Source: an uncultured Clostridia bacterium
GTDB taxonomy: Bacteria; Bacillota; Clostridia; Christensenellales; Borkfalkiaceae
Length of the DNA: 11,378 bases
Direction of reading: 5' to 3'
Assembly: GCA_947632165.1 (NCBI GenBank)
Contig: CANROI010000029.1
Location: 1 to 11,378 of the forward strand
The notes under the pieces were generated by a model. That model had not been told where the DNA came from. It saw only the letters and a program-made list of their open reading frames with translations, and did no database searches. Shown one piece after another: positions 4,571 through 11,378 of the stretch (position 1 is the stretch's first letter; each line of letters begins with the position of its first letter). A program made the translations under genes and the position numbers.

Positions 4571-7477
4571 ATGTTAGAAGTCAGACATCTCACCAAGATC
4601 TACAAGACCAAGGGCGGCGCGGACGTCAAGGCGCTCGACGACGTCTCCGTCCGCTTCAAGGAGACGGGGCTCGTGTTTTTGCTCGGCAAATCGGGGAGCG
4701 GGAAATCCACCTTCCTCAATCTTGCGGGCGGGCTCGACGAGCCGACGGACGGCGAGGTCATCGTCATGGGCAAGTCCTCGAAGGAGTTTTCGGGCAGCGA
4801 TTTCGACAGCTACCGCAATACCTTCGTCGGATTCGTCTTTCAGGAATACAACGTCCTTAACGAATTTAACGTCGAGGACAACGTGGCGCTCGCCCTCGAA
4901 CTGCAGGGCAAGACGCGCGAAAAAGAGAGGGTGAAGGCCATCCTCGAGGAGGTGGAGCTCACCCACTTCGCAAAGCGCAAGCCGAACACCCTCTCGGGCG
5001 GGCAGAAGCAGCGCATCGCGATCGCCCGCGCCCTCGTCAAGGACCCGCGCATCATCATGGCGGACGAGCCGACGGGCGCGCTCGACTCAGTGACGGGCAA
5101 ACAGGTCTTCGACACCCTCAAACGGCTCTCGAAGACGCGGCTCGTCCTCGTCGTCTCCCACGACAGGGACTTCGCCGAGGAATACGGCGACCGCATCATC
5201 GAGCTCAAAGACGGCAAAATTCTGTCCGACGTGAGCAAGACGAAGGAATCCCCCGAGACGCACGGCGTGCTCACGCGGATCGACAGCGACACCATCTCCC
5301 TCCGCGGCGAGCCCGACGAGGCGGCTCTCAAAGAGATCAACGCCTTCTTGCGGGAGAGCGGCGGCGAGGTGCTGCTCACGCGCGGCGAAAAGGAGATAAA
5401 GAGCTTCAAGCGGGTCAACCGCATCGACGAGAACGGCGCACGCGAGCGCTTCGAGGACACCGACGAGACCGCGATCCCCGAGAGCGGCAGTTCGGACGCG
5501 CAGTTCATCCGCTCGCGCCTTCCCGTCCGCAAGGCGGTGAAGATCGGCGCCTCGGGGCTCAAGCTCAAGCCCTTCCGCCTCGTGCTCACCATTCTCCTGT
5601 CCTGCGTCTCCTTCATCATGTTCGGGCTCTTCTCGACGATGATGTTCTTTAACGAACGCTCCGCGCTCATCGAGTCCTTCTTCGCGAGCGATTACGAATA
5701 TCTCACCCTCGAAAAGCGCTACACCGCGCGCGAATACTATCAATATTACCAGGACGGCAAACTGTATGAAGAGATGTCAGGCGTCTCCGTCGGCAGCGCG
5801 AACCTCACCCCCGCCGAGGTGAAGAACTTCGACGAGGAGGCGATCGGCGTCATTTTCTTCAACGCAGAACCCTCCTACATCAAGATCGAGAGTAGCCACA
5901 CGAACTACTATATACCCAGGCTGGAGCTCGCGACCGCCCTGCCCGAGGGGCACGGCCTGCGCCAAAAGATCGTCGCGGGGAATTATCCCGCGGCGGACGA
6001 CGAGATCTGCGTGAGCGACTACTTTCTGGAATGCCTCAAACATGCGACCTTTTTCACTTCGGACGAAAAGGGCGGCATGCTCGAGCAGAAGCAGATCGGC
6101 TCCGCGGCCGACCTTGTGGGCGAGCGGCTTGCGATAAACGGCCGTTCGTTCAAGGTCTCGGGCGTGTTCGAGGCGGGCAAAATTCCCGCAAAGTACGACG
6201 AGCTCGACCGCGAACAGGGCGACAACTTCGAAAATTACAACCTGAAATACGAATTTCAGAGCTTCCTCGGCGAGGGACTGCACTCCCTCGTCTTCGTGAC
6301 GGACAGTACGCTTGAATCGCTCGCACTGCACAACGATCATGACGATCACCAATTTTTCATAAGCGCCCGGAACGGGATTCGGGCTAAACACGCGGAGGCC
6401 GCGGAGGATACCGCCCACCGCCTCAAGGCCTTCCGGGTCTACGGCACCGATCCGCGCCAACTGCCCGTTTACTTCTTCGGGGACAGGACGGATCTTACGG
6501 GCAATGAGCTCGTGCTCCCCTTCAGCACGGTCGCCGAGCTCATGGAGAGAGGGCTGCGGCAGCTCGTCGGAGAGGACTGGCAGAGTTCGGAGGACGGCGA
6601 ACGGCTTTGGGCTGCGATCAACACCATTTTGACCTTAACTTACGCGGGCTCCGACGGTTCATACGTTCCCACCGAAGAGGAACTCGCCGCGCATGAGACC
6701 ATTCAAGAGATCTATGCCGCCTATCCCTTCTCCGTCGTCTTCTTCGACGCCGAAAGCGGACTGCCCATAGAAGACGCCGTTTTGGCGGGCTACTACACCG
6801 GTTCGGGAAGGAATAATGACGGGGTGTACTGCTCGCAGGAATTCTTCGATTCCTACGTCATCATTGAGGCCAATTTCCGCGAAGAGACCAACTACGTCCC
6901 CGAGCCCGACGCGATATTCCAGGAGCTTCTGATGCCCTTCGAAAGAGACCGCAACGCCTTTTCCGCCCTGCTCGACAAATTGGACGTCACCGACCCCGCC
7001 ACCGACGTCAGCTACAGCCTCTCGAACCGGCTCTGTAGCGAGGTCGCCTCGCTGAGCCAAACGGTTGAGGTTCTCTCCACCGTCTTTTTGGTGGCGGGCG
7101 TTGTCCTCGCCTGCTTTGCGGCGCTCCTGCTCTTCAACTTCATCTCGGTCAGCATTTCGAATAAGAAGAAGGAGATCGGCATTCTGCGCGCGGTCGGCGC
7201 AAGGGGCACGGACGTGTTCAAGATCTTCTTTGCGGAGTCGGGCATCATCGTCGGTATCTGCACGCTGCTCGCCCTCGTGGGCTCGATCGTTCTGACGGTG
7301 GTCCTCAACAACATTCTCCGCACTGAACTCGGGCTCAACGCCGTGCTCTTCGTGTTCGGCGTTCCCTCCATTTTGCTGATGCTCGCGATCGCCGTCTTCG
7401 TCGCCCTGATCGCCACCTTCCTGCCCGTCTACTTCGCGGCGCGGAAGAAACCCGTCGAGAGCATCCGCGCCCTGTAA
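4571..7477 (+). CDS. ABC transporter ATPase-permease fusion (MacB-like topology, FtsX-type permease)
   Basis: A single 968-residue chain joins an ATPase and an FtsX/MacB-type permease. The ATPase shows Walker A GKSGSGKS (39-46), Q-loop Gln91, signature LSGGQ (141-145), Walker B IIMADEP (161-167), D-loop ALD and switch His197. A charged linker (about 215-320) leads to a first membrane segment (about 338-360), a large presumed extracytoplasmic domain (about 361-835), then three membrane segments (about 837-860, 890-914, 928-956) with the family motif EIGILRAVGA between the second and third. This topology fits mechanotransmission transporters rather than channels. The substrate is unknown; peptide or antibiotic efflux and envelope remodelling are family possibilities. 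The start at 4571 is preferred over in-frame ATGs at 4505 and 4541 because AGGAGG (4559-4564) lies six bases before it. It is monocistronic, without a neighbouring two-component system. A His/Asp cluster HNDHDDH lies at 587-593. Confidence 0.92.
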   Translation: MLEVRHLTKIYKTKGGADVKALDDVSVRFKETGLVFLLGKSGSGKSTFLNLAGGLDEPTDGEVIVMGKSSKEFSGSDFDSYRNTFVGFVFQEYNVLNEFNVEDNVALALELQGKTREKERVKAILEEVELTHFAKRKPNTLSGGQKQRIAIARALVKDPRIIMADEPTGALDSVTGKQVFDTLKRLSKTRLVLVVSHDRDFAEEYGDRIIELKDGKILSDVSKTKESPETHGVLTRIDSDTISLRGEPDEAALKEINAFLRESGGEVLLTRGEKEIKSFKRVNRIDENGARERFEDTDETAIPESGSSDAQFIRSRLPVRKAVKIGASGLKLKPFRLVLTILLSCVSFIMFGLFSTMMFFNERSALIESFFASDYEYLTLEKRYTAREYYQYYQDGKLYEEMSGVSVGSANLTPAEVKNFDEEAIGVIFFNAEPSYIKIESSHTNYYIPRLELATALPEGHGLRQKIVAGNYPAADDEICVSDYFLECLKHATFFTSDEKGGMLEQKQIGSAADLVGERLAINGRSFKVSGVFEAGKIPAKYDELDREQGDNFENYNLKYEFQSFLGEGLHSLVFVTDSTLESLALHNDHDDHQFFISARNGIRAKHAEAAEDTAHRLKAFRVYGTDPRQLPVYFFGDRTDLTGNELVLPFSTVAELMERGLRQLVGEDWQSSEDGERLWAAINTILTLTYAGSDGSYVPTEEELAAHETIQEIYAAYPFSVVFFDAESGLPIEDAVLAGYYTGSGRNNDGVYCSQEFFDSYVIIEANFREETNYVPEPDAIFQELLMPFERDRNAFSALLDKLDVTDPATDVSYSLSNRLCSEVASLSQTVEVLSTVFLVAGVVLACFAALLLFNFISVSISNKKKEIGILRAVGARGTDVFKIFFAESGIIVGICTLLALVGSIVLTVVLNNILRTELGLNAVLFVFGVPSILLMLAIAVFVALIATFLPVYFAARKKPVESIRAL

Positions 7478-7538
7478 CCCGAAAGGCGCCCTGCTCCGCA
7501 TGCGAAACCGCAGCTTTCGGAGAATCACGGTTTGAAAA

Positions 7539-7574
7539 GACGGCCGCAAGCACTGCTTGCGGCCGTCCGTTTTT
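7539..7574. terminator. Bidirectional intrinsic terminator between convergent genes
   Basis: A perfect 13-bp stem, GACGGCCGCAAGC (7539-7551) with GCTTGCGGCCGTC (7555-7567), encloses a three-base loop. On the plus strand CG then TTTTT (7570-7574) follows; on the minus strand TTTTC follows immediately. It lies between the stop codons of the rightward ABC gene (7477) and the leftward yitT-like gene (7594), so it can end both transcripts. Confidence 0.9.
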
Positions 7575-7593
7575 ACTTTAAGGTCAAATCCTC

Positions 7594-8505
7594 TCACTTT
7601 ATAAACTTCCCGTAGACCTCGGAAGTAGGCATGAACGAGGCGAACGTATCGGGATACTTCCTGATGATGCGCTGGATCTCCCCGATCTGGCGCTTGCGGA
7701 TGATGCACACCAGCACTTTGTGTTCGGTGTGGGAATACATGCCGAGGCCCGGCAACTCGGTCACGCCGTGATGGGTCTTTTCCATGATCTCGCGCGCGAT
7801 CTCCTCCGCATGGTTGGTCACGATCTCAAAGCGGTAGGCCGTCTTGAGCCCCTGCAGGATCACATCGCTCATCTTGCTCGTCGCATACAGCGACACGAGC
7901 GCAAGCAGAACGGGATCGAGCTTCGCGGTGAAATCCATCCCCCTGTTGTAGACGAAGAAGGAGGCGATGACGACCAGCGCGTCGAAGGCGGAGGTGAGCC
8001 AGCTCACGCTCAGATTCGTCCACTTCTTGTTGACGAGGGAGGCGAGCACCGCCGTTCCCCCCGCCGTGCCGCACGTCTTGATCATGATCGCGAGCGCCGC
8101 GCCGAGGAAGATACCGCCCGCAATTGCGGCGATGACGCCGTCTCCGCCGCCGTTTGCTATATATTTCAAGGATCCGATCGAAGGGATCCAGTCAAACAGG
8201 ATCAGAAGCCCGGAAGTCAAGAGCATCGAAAGGGTGGAGATGACCGCCTCGCGCTTCCCAAGGCAGAAGAACGCCAAAAAGAAGAGCGGGACGTTGAAAA
8301 TCAGAAGAAACCAACCCGAACTCCAGCCGATGGCGTATTCGAGCAGGACGGAGAGCCCGTTGATCCCGCCCGGCGCAAAGCTGTTGGGCGAGACAAAGAT
8401 GTAGATGCCGATCGCCCGCAACAAGCCCGAAAGCAGGATCGGAACGACCGATGTCCAAAGAACCCTTCCGACATTCTTCCAAACGGTTTTCGTCTTCTCT
8501 TCCAT
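7594..8505 (-). CDS. YitT family membrane protein (DUF161 + DUF2179)
   Basis: The 303-residue product has the YitT layout: five to six hydrophobic segments in residues about 14-215, then a cytoplasmic DUF2179 domain (about 222-303). Recognisable family pieces are FVSPNSFAPGGINGLSVLL (37-55), the glycine-rich TCGTAGGTAVLAS (144-156), and a C-terminal stretch with VLVCIIRKRQIGEIQRIIRK and FASFMPTSEVYG. Members are widespread in Firmicutes; the transported substrate, if any, is not established. The ATG at 8505 has AAGGG about nine bases upstream, a moderate ribosome binding site. The gene has its own promoter and is bounded by terminators on both sides, so it is monocistronic. The length is normal and no defect is visible. 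Confidence 0.92.
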   Translation of the reverse strand: MEEKTKTVWKNVGRVLWTSVVPILLSGLLRAIGIYIFVSPNSFAPGGINGLSVLLEYAIGWSSGWFLLIFNVPLFFLAFFCLGKREAVISTLSMLLTSGLLILFDWIPSIGSLKYIANGGGDGVIAAIAGGIFLGAALAIMIKTCGTAGGTAVLASLVNKKWTNLSVSWLTSAFDALVVIASFFVYNRGMDFTAKLDPVLLALVSLYATSKMSDVILQGLKTAYRFEIVTNHAEEIAREIMEKTHHGVTELPGLGMYSHTEHKVLVCIIRKRQIGEIQRIIRKYPDTFASFMPTSEVYGKFIK

Positions 8506-8561
8506 GATGCAACCCTTACAGTATGCTCATCCGAGCACCTGTTTCTTCCGCAACGTTCTAT

Positions 8562-8590
8562 ATCTTATCACAGCGGCGAGGAAAAATCAA
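8562..8590 (-). promoter_or_regulatory. Extended -10 promoter of the yitT-like gene
   Basis: On the minus strand the -35 box TTGATT (8585-8590) lies 17 bases from the -10 box TAAGAT (8562-8567), which is preceded by a TGA extended -10 element. Transcription should begin near 8555, leaving about 50 bases of leader. The leader holds a small hairpin, GAGCA/TGCTC in plus-strand terms (8524-8528 with 8533-8537). Confidence 0.72.
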
Positions 8591-8626
8591 CTTATTTCGA
8601 AAGATTTTCAAAAAAACGCGCCCTCG

Positions 8627-8661
8627 AAAAGAAGCCCGGGGGAGGCTTCACGCCTCCCCCG
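8627..8661 (-). terminator. Intrinsic terminator of the fucO operon
   Basis: A 10-bp stem (8637-8646 with 8652-8661, CGGGGGAGGC/GCCTCCCCCG) with a five-base loop is followed on the minus strand, four bases on, by a short T-rich tail (TTCTTTT, 8627-8633). It begins 11 bases beyond the stop of the HdeD-like gene and separates it from the yitT promoter. Confidence 0.75.
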
Positions 8662-8672
8662 CCGTTACTATT

Positions 8673-9287
8673 TTACTCTTTTGGCTGTTTGGGCTGTTTT
8701 GGCTCCTCTTCCCGCACCTCCTCTTTGAGCGGGACACGGCGCTTTGCGATCCCCCTCAGCAGGGAGAGAAACTCCATGATCGCATCAAAGAGCAGGAATA
8801 CGCCGATCAGCACCATCAGCAGATGCAGAGATTTTATGGGGCGGAACAGGAAGACGACCGCGATGACGGCAAGAATGAGAGAGCCGCCCGTCTGGACCTT
8901 CCACCAATTCCCGCCCGAACGCTTTACGGCGAGCGCGCCCCAGAGCCCGACCACCGCGCGCAGGAGCAGAAACACCGCAAAGATCGCAACAATCGCCGAC
9001 ATGGCGCCGCTCCCGTCTGCAAACAGCCAGACGGCGAGCGCGATCACCGCCGCGGAGAGCGGAACGAGAAAGAAGCGCGTTCCCTCCCCGAGAAAGGAGA
9101 CAACGAGAAAGACGGCCCCCGAGAGCGCGAGCAGGATCCCGGCCGAAATGCAGAACGCCTGCAAAGATCCCTCCGGAACGGATACCATCAGAATGCCGAT
9201 GACGGCCGATAAAACCGTGGGCAGAAGGGAGCCCCATCCGATCCCGATGAACAAGTTCGTCCGCCGTTTGCTCTTATTTCTTTTCAT
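8673..9287 (-). CDS. HdeD/DUF308-like six-helix membrane protein
   Basis: The 204-residue product has a basic N-terminus (MKRNKSKRRT) and about six hydrophobic segments, near residues 18-38, 43-66, 72-90, 94-118, 133-148 and 154-177. It ends in a charged tail with a short PKQPKQPKE repeat. The paired-helix pattern with FRP before the last helix and LLMVLIGVFLLFDAIMEFL within it resembles the DUF308/HdeD family. HdeD is tied to acid resistance in E. coli, but no function is established for clostridial members. The start at 9287 is chosen because AAGGA lies just upstream; a frame open further upstream would only re-read the neighbouring gene. It overlaps the end of the zinc-ribbon gene by 14 bases, which suggests translational coupling. 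It is the last gene of the operon begun by fucO. Confidence 0.8.
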   Translation of the reverse strand: MKRNKSKRRTNLFIGIGWGSLLPTVLSAVIGILMVSVPEGSLQAFCISAGILLALSGAVFLVVSFLGEGTRFFLVPLSAAVIALAVWLFADGSGAMSAIVAIFAVFLLLRAVVGLWGALAVKRSGGNWWKVQTGGSLILAVIAVVFLFRPIKSLHLLMVLIGVFLLFDAIMEFLSLLRGIAKRRVPLKEEVREEEPKQPKQPKE

Positions 9288-9615
9288 GCCCGTCCTTTTT
9301 GCCGAACCAACCGAAAAATTTCTTTTTGCGCATGTTCCTGCCGCAGTGCGAGCAGCACGCCTCATCTTCATAGACGGGGAACCCGCATTCGGGACAGAGC
9401 ACATAGGGCTCTTCCGGCTTCTCGTCTAAAAGATCCTTGTTTTCGCTGTAGAGGGAGACCTCTCCGCAGGCGGGGCAGACGGCGGCCCGCAGGGCACCGA
9501 ACTTATTCAGGGAATTTTCGTCGTCCGCGAGCTTGATCTCGAGGAGAACGGCAAATTCCTGCATAAGGACAAAGCCCTCCGTCATCTCTTCCCCGCAGCG
9601 CAGACATTTTCTCAT
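9274..9615 (-). CDS. Small double zinc-ribbon protein with basic-aromatic tail
   Basis: The 113-residue product has four CxxC-type pairs: Cys4/Cys7, Cys47/Cys50, Cys74/Cys77 and Cys88/Cys91 (with an extra Cys87). The first two likely form one split zinc ribbon around a 39-residue insert, and the last two a compact C-terminal ribbon. The tail RKKKFFGWFGKK (96-107) is basic and aromatic and could lie on a membrane or bind nucleic acid. No enzymatic domain or signal peptide is visible and the specific family is not recognised. It starts 13 bases after the fucO stop and overlaps the start of the HdeD-like gene, so the three are one operon. The ribosome binding site AAGGGTGA overlaps the palindrome GGTGATCACC (9617-9626). 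A regulatory or adaptor role is inference only. Confidence 0.85.
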   Translation of the reverse strand: MRKCLRCGEEMTEGFVLMQEFAVLLEIKLADDENSLNKFGALRAAVCPACGEVSLYSENKDLLDEKPEEPYVLCPECGFPVYEDEACCSHCGRNMRKKKFFGWFGKKDGHEKK

Positions 9616-9628
9616 TGGTGATCACCCT

Positions 9629-10774
9629 TTACAGCAGGGACTTATAGAGCGCGATGATATCCTCGAGGGTGGGATCCTTGGGGTTCCCGGGGCGGCAGGC
9701 GTCCGCCATGGCGCTCTCTGCGAGGAAGGGAATATCCTCCTCTCTGACGATCTGCTTGAGGTCCTGCGGAATGCCGACGTCGCGCGAGAGCGCCGCGACC
9801 GCGTCGACCGCCGCCTTGCGGTACTCGCTCTGCGTCATGCGCTCCGTTCCCTCGACGCCCATCGCCTTCGCGATATCTCGGTATTTCTCGCCCGTGCACT
9901 CTGCATTATATGCCATCACGGTGGGCAAAAGAATCGCGTTAGCAACGCCGTGCGGCGTATCGTACACCGCGCCCAAGGCGTGTGCCATCGAATGGACAAT
10001 GCCGAGCCCCACGTTCGAGAAGCCCATGCCCGCGATATACTGTCCGAGCGCCATGCCCTCTCTGCCCGCTTTCTCGCCTTTGACGGCGCTGCGGAGGGAC
10101 TTCGAAATGATCTCGATCGCCTTGAGATGGAACATATCGGTCATTTCCCACGCTGCCTTGGTGATATAGCCCTCGATCGCGTGGGTGAGCGCGTCCATGC
10201 CCGTTGCGGCGGTGAGCCCCTTGGGCATCGAGCTCATGAGGTCGCTGTCGATGATCGCGACAACGGGGATATCATGCACGTCCACACAGACGAATTTGCG
10301 CTTCTTCTCGACGTCGGTGATGACATAGTTGATCGTGACCTCCGCGGCGGTACCCGCCGTCGTGGGGATCGCAAAGATCGGGACGGAGGGCTTCTTCGTG
10401 GGCGCGACGCCCTCGAGCGAGCGCACGTCGGAAAACTCGGGATTCGCCGCAATGATGCCGATCGCCTTGGCGGTATCGATGGACGAGCCGCCGCCCACAG
10501 CGACGAGGCAGTCTGCCCCGCTCTTCAGATACGCCGCAACGCCCGCCTGCACGTTCCCGATCGTGGGATTCGCCTTGATGTCCGAATAGATCTCGTAGGG
10601 AATGCCCGCCCCGTCGAGCACGGCGGTCGCCTTCGCGGTGACGCCGAACTTCAGAAGATCGGGATCGGAACAGACGAATGCCTTTTTGAGTCCCCTGCCC
10701 TTGATCTCGCCCGCAAGCTCTTTGACGGAGCCTGCGCCGTGATAACTCGTTTCGTTGAGGATGATCCTTGCCAT
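9629..10774 (-). CDS. fucO: Lactaldehyde reductase / 1,2-propanediol oxidoreductase (iron-containing alcohol dehydrogenase)
   Basis: This enzyme reduces lactaldehyde to 1,2-propanediol with NADH, the anaerobic end step of fucose and rhamnose breakdown; paralogues act on other short alcohols. The 381-residue protein is close to E. coli FucO along its whole length, with shared stretches such as NPEFSDVRSLEG, PTTAGTAAEVTINYVITD and GMGFSNVGLG. The nucleotide-binding motif is GGGSSIDTAKA (94-104). Asp194, His198, His261 and His275 match the iron ligands of FucO. Asp37 sits where FucO carries the aspartate that favours NAD(H). The ATG at 10774 has AAGGAG seven bases upstream. It is the first gene of a three-gene leftward operon and has a strong promoter of its own after the rpoC terminator. 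No fucose, rhamnose or microcompartment gene is nearby, so the natural substrate in this organism is inferred from similarity only. Confidence 0.93.
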   Translation of the reverse strand: MARIILNETSYHGAGSVKELAGEIKGRGLKKAFVCSDPDLLKFGVTAKATAVLDGAGIPYEIYSDIKANPTIGNVQAGVAAYLKSGADCLVAVGGGSSIDTAKAIGIIAANPEFSDVRSLEGVAPTKKPSVPIFAIPTTAGTAAEVTINYVITDVEKKRKFVCVDVHDIPVVAIIDSDLMSSMPKGLTAATGMDALTHAIEGYITKAAWEMTDMFHLKAIEIISKSLRSAVKGEKAGREGMALGQYIAGMGFSNVGLGIVHSMAHALGAVYDTPHGVANAILLPTVMAYNAECTGEKYRDIAKAMGVEGTERMTQSEYRKAAVDAVAALSRDVGIPQDLKQIVREEDIPFLAESAMADACRPGNPKDPTLEDIIALYKSLL

Positions 10775-10814
10775 AATAATTCTCCTTATTCCCGCGCGCG
10801 GCGGTTTTTTCTAT

Positions 10815-10843
10815 ATTATACCACCGGCGAAAAGATTTGTCTA
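10815..10843 (-). promoter_or_regulatory. Extended -10 promoter of the fucO operon
   Basis: On the minus strand the -35 box TAGACA (10838-10843) lies 17 bases from a perfect -10 TATAAT (10815-10820) preceded by TGG, an extended -10. Transcription should start near 10808, with a leader of about 35 bases. The leader contains the perfect palindrome CCGCGCGCGG (10792-10801), which could fold in the mRNA or be bound by a regulator. No Rex-type operator is recognisable. Confidence 0.82.
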
Positions 10844-10895
10844 TATCCGGGCGGACATTTTTCCGAAAATCGCAGCGCCGCACGGCGGATATACG

Positions 10896-10921
10896 AAAAA
10901 AGGAACGGCTTCTGCCGTTCC
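10896..10921 (-). terminator. Intrinsic terminator of rpoC
   Basis: On the minus strand a perfect 8-bp stem GGAACGGC/GCCGTTCC (10902-10909 with 10914-10921) with an AGAA loop is followed at once by six T (10896-10901). It starts about 25 bases after the rpoC stop codon. A second small hairpin (10931-10936 with 10940-10945, loop CAT) lies between the stop codon and this terminator. Confidence 0.9.
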
Positions 10922-10946
10922 CTCATTCTTCGGGGCCATGCCCCGC

Positions 10947-11378
10947 TCATTCTTCCGAAGCGACGGCGGTCTCTTCCTCCATCACGTCGTTGTATCTGCC
11001 CGTCGTCTGGACGGAGATGTTCTTGTAGTCCTTCATGCCCGTGCCGGCGGGGATGAGCTTGCCGATGATGACATTCTCCTTGAGCCCGATGAGCGGGTCG
11101 CGCTTGGTGCAGATCGCAGCCTCGGTGAGCACCCTCGACGTCTCCTGGAAGGAGGCCGCGGAGAGGAAGCTGTCGGTCGCGAGCGCGGCCTTCGTGATGC
11201 CGAGCAGCACGCGCTTTGCGGTTGCGGGAACGCCGCCCGCCGTGATCGCCTTCTCGTTCTGTTCCTCGAAGGTGAACATATCCACGAGCTGGCCGGGAAG
11301 CATATCCGTCGTGCCCGCGTCCTCGATGCGGACCTTGCGGAGCATCTGGCGGACGATGATCTCGATGTGCTTATCGTT
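10947..11378 (-). CDS. rpoC: DNA-directed RNA polymerase subunit beta', C-terminal end (N-terminus beyond right edge)
   Basis: The beta' subunit of RNA polymerase forms the clamp and much of the active site. Only the last 143 residues are in the window, open from the right edge in frame and ending at TGA 10947-10949. They begin NDKHIEIIVRQMLRKVRI, the conserved beta' C-terminal motif. They continue with GVPATAKRVLLGITKAAL and SFLSAASFQETSRVLTEAA, with GLKENVIIGKLIPAGTG further on, all hallmarks of bacterial RpoC. The acidic tail EEETAVASEE is poorly conserved in the family. rpoB would be expected further right. The gene is closed by its own terminator, so the downstream fucO operon is transcribed separately. 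Confidence 0.97.
   Translation of the reverse strand, partial: NDKHIEIIVRQMLRKVRIEDAGTTDMLPGQLVDMFTFEEQNEKAITAGGVPATAKRVLLGITKAALATDSFLSAASFQETSRVLTEAAICTKRDPLIGLKENVIIGKLIPAGTGMKDYKNISVQTTGRYNDVMEEETAVASEE

Noticed and set aside
9288..9404. N-terminal extension of the HdeD-like protein to 9404
   Set aside because: The added residues only re-read the zinc-ribbon gene in another frame and show no membrane or signal feature; the start at 9287 has a ribosome binding site.
7720..9429. Long plus-strand open frame of 569 codons
   Set aside because: It is antisense to three genes and to two regulatory gaps; low-complexity charged translation without a domain.
9533..11056. Long plus-strand open frame of 507 codons
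   Set aside because: It is antisense to fucO and the end of rpoC and contains no family motif.
1..11378. CRISPR arrays, tRNA or rRNA genes, insertion sequences, prophage or conjugation genes
   Set aside because: No regularly spaced repeats, cloverleaf sequences, transposase or phage motifs were seen on either strand.

Overview
The window looks like core chromosome of a GC-rich member of the Clostridia (Bacillota). The evidence is the block yloU (Asp23 family) - fakA/yloV - recG divergent from rpmB, which is a typical Firmicutes arrangement, together with a four-cysteine L28 protein, Gram-positive style purine-rich ribosome binding sites, near-consensus sigma-A promoters and a FucO-type dehydrogenase common in gut anaerobes. 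A placement near Christensenellales is only a guess. No mobile element, CRISPR array, tRNA or rRNA was seen.

Layout from left to right. Positions 1-1720 (-) hold the start of recG, whose C-terminus lies off the left edge. 1808-3460 (-) is fakA and 3532-3882 (-) is yloU; these three form one leftward transcription unit with a promoter at 3911-3939. A symmetrical A/T-tract inverted repeat (3948-4014) separates this promoter from the rightward promoter of rpmB (4096-4284), which ends in its own terminator. A rightward gene at 4571-7477 encodes a 968-residue ABC ATPase-permease fusion. Its extended -10 promoter has a run of nine C in the spacer. A bidirectional terminator (7539-7574) divides it from a convergent leftward yitT-like gene (7594-8505) that has its own promoter. 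Further right is a compact leftward operon from a strong promoter at 10815-10843: fucO-type lactaldehyde reductase, a small zinc-ribbon protein, and an HdeD/DUF308-like membrane protein whose start overlaps the zinc-ribbon gene. At the right edge is the C-terminal end of rpoC (-), closed by an intrinsic terminator.

How the parts fit: the left block is housekeeping (fatty-acid kinase, Asp23-like protein, recombination helicase, ribosomal protein). The centre carries two membrane-protein genes, one of them with a promoter that could switch by strand slippage. The right block joins a redox enzyme to two poorly understood small proteins directly after the RNA polymerase operon. The best candidates for something unusual are the poly-C promoter of the ABC transporter, the symmetrical module between yloU and rpmB, and the fucO - zinc ribbon - HdeD-like gene set. 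None of these is proven novel from sequence alone.
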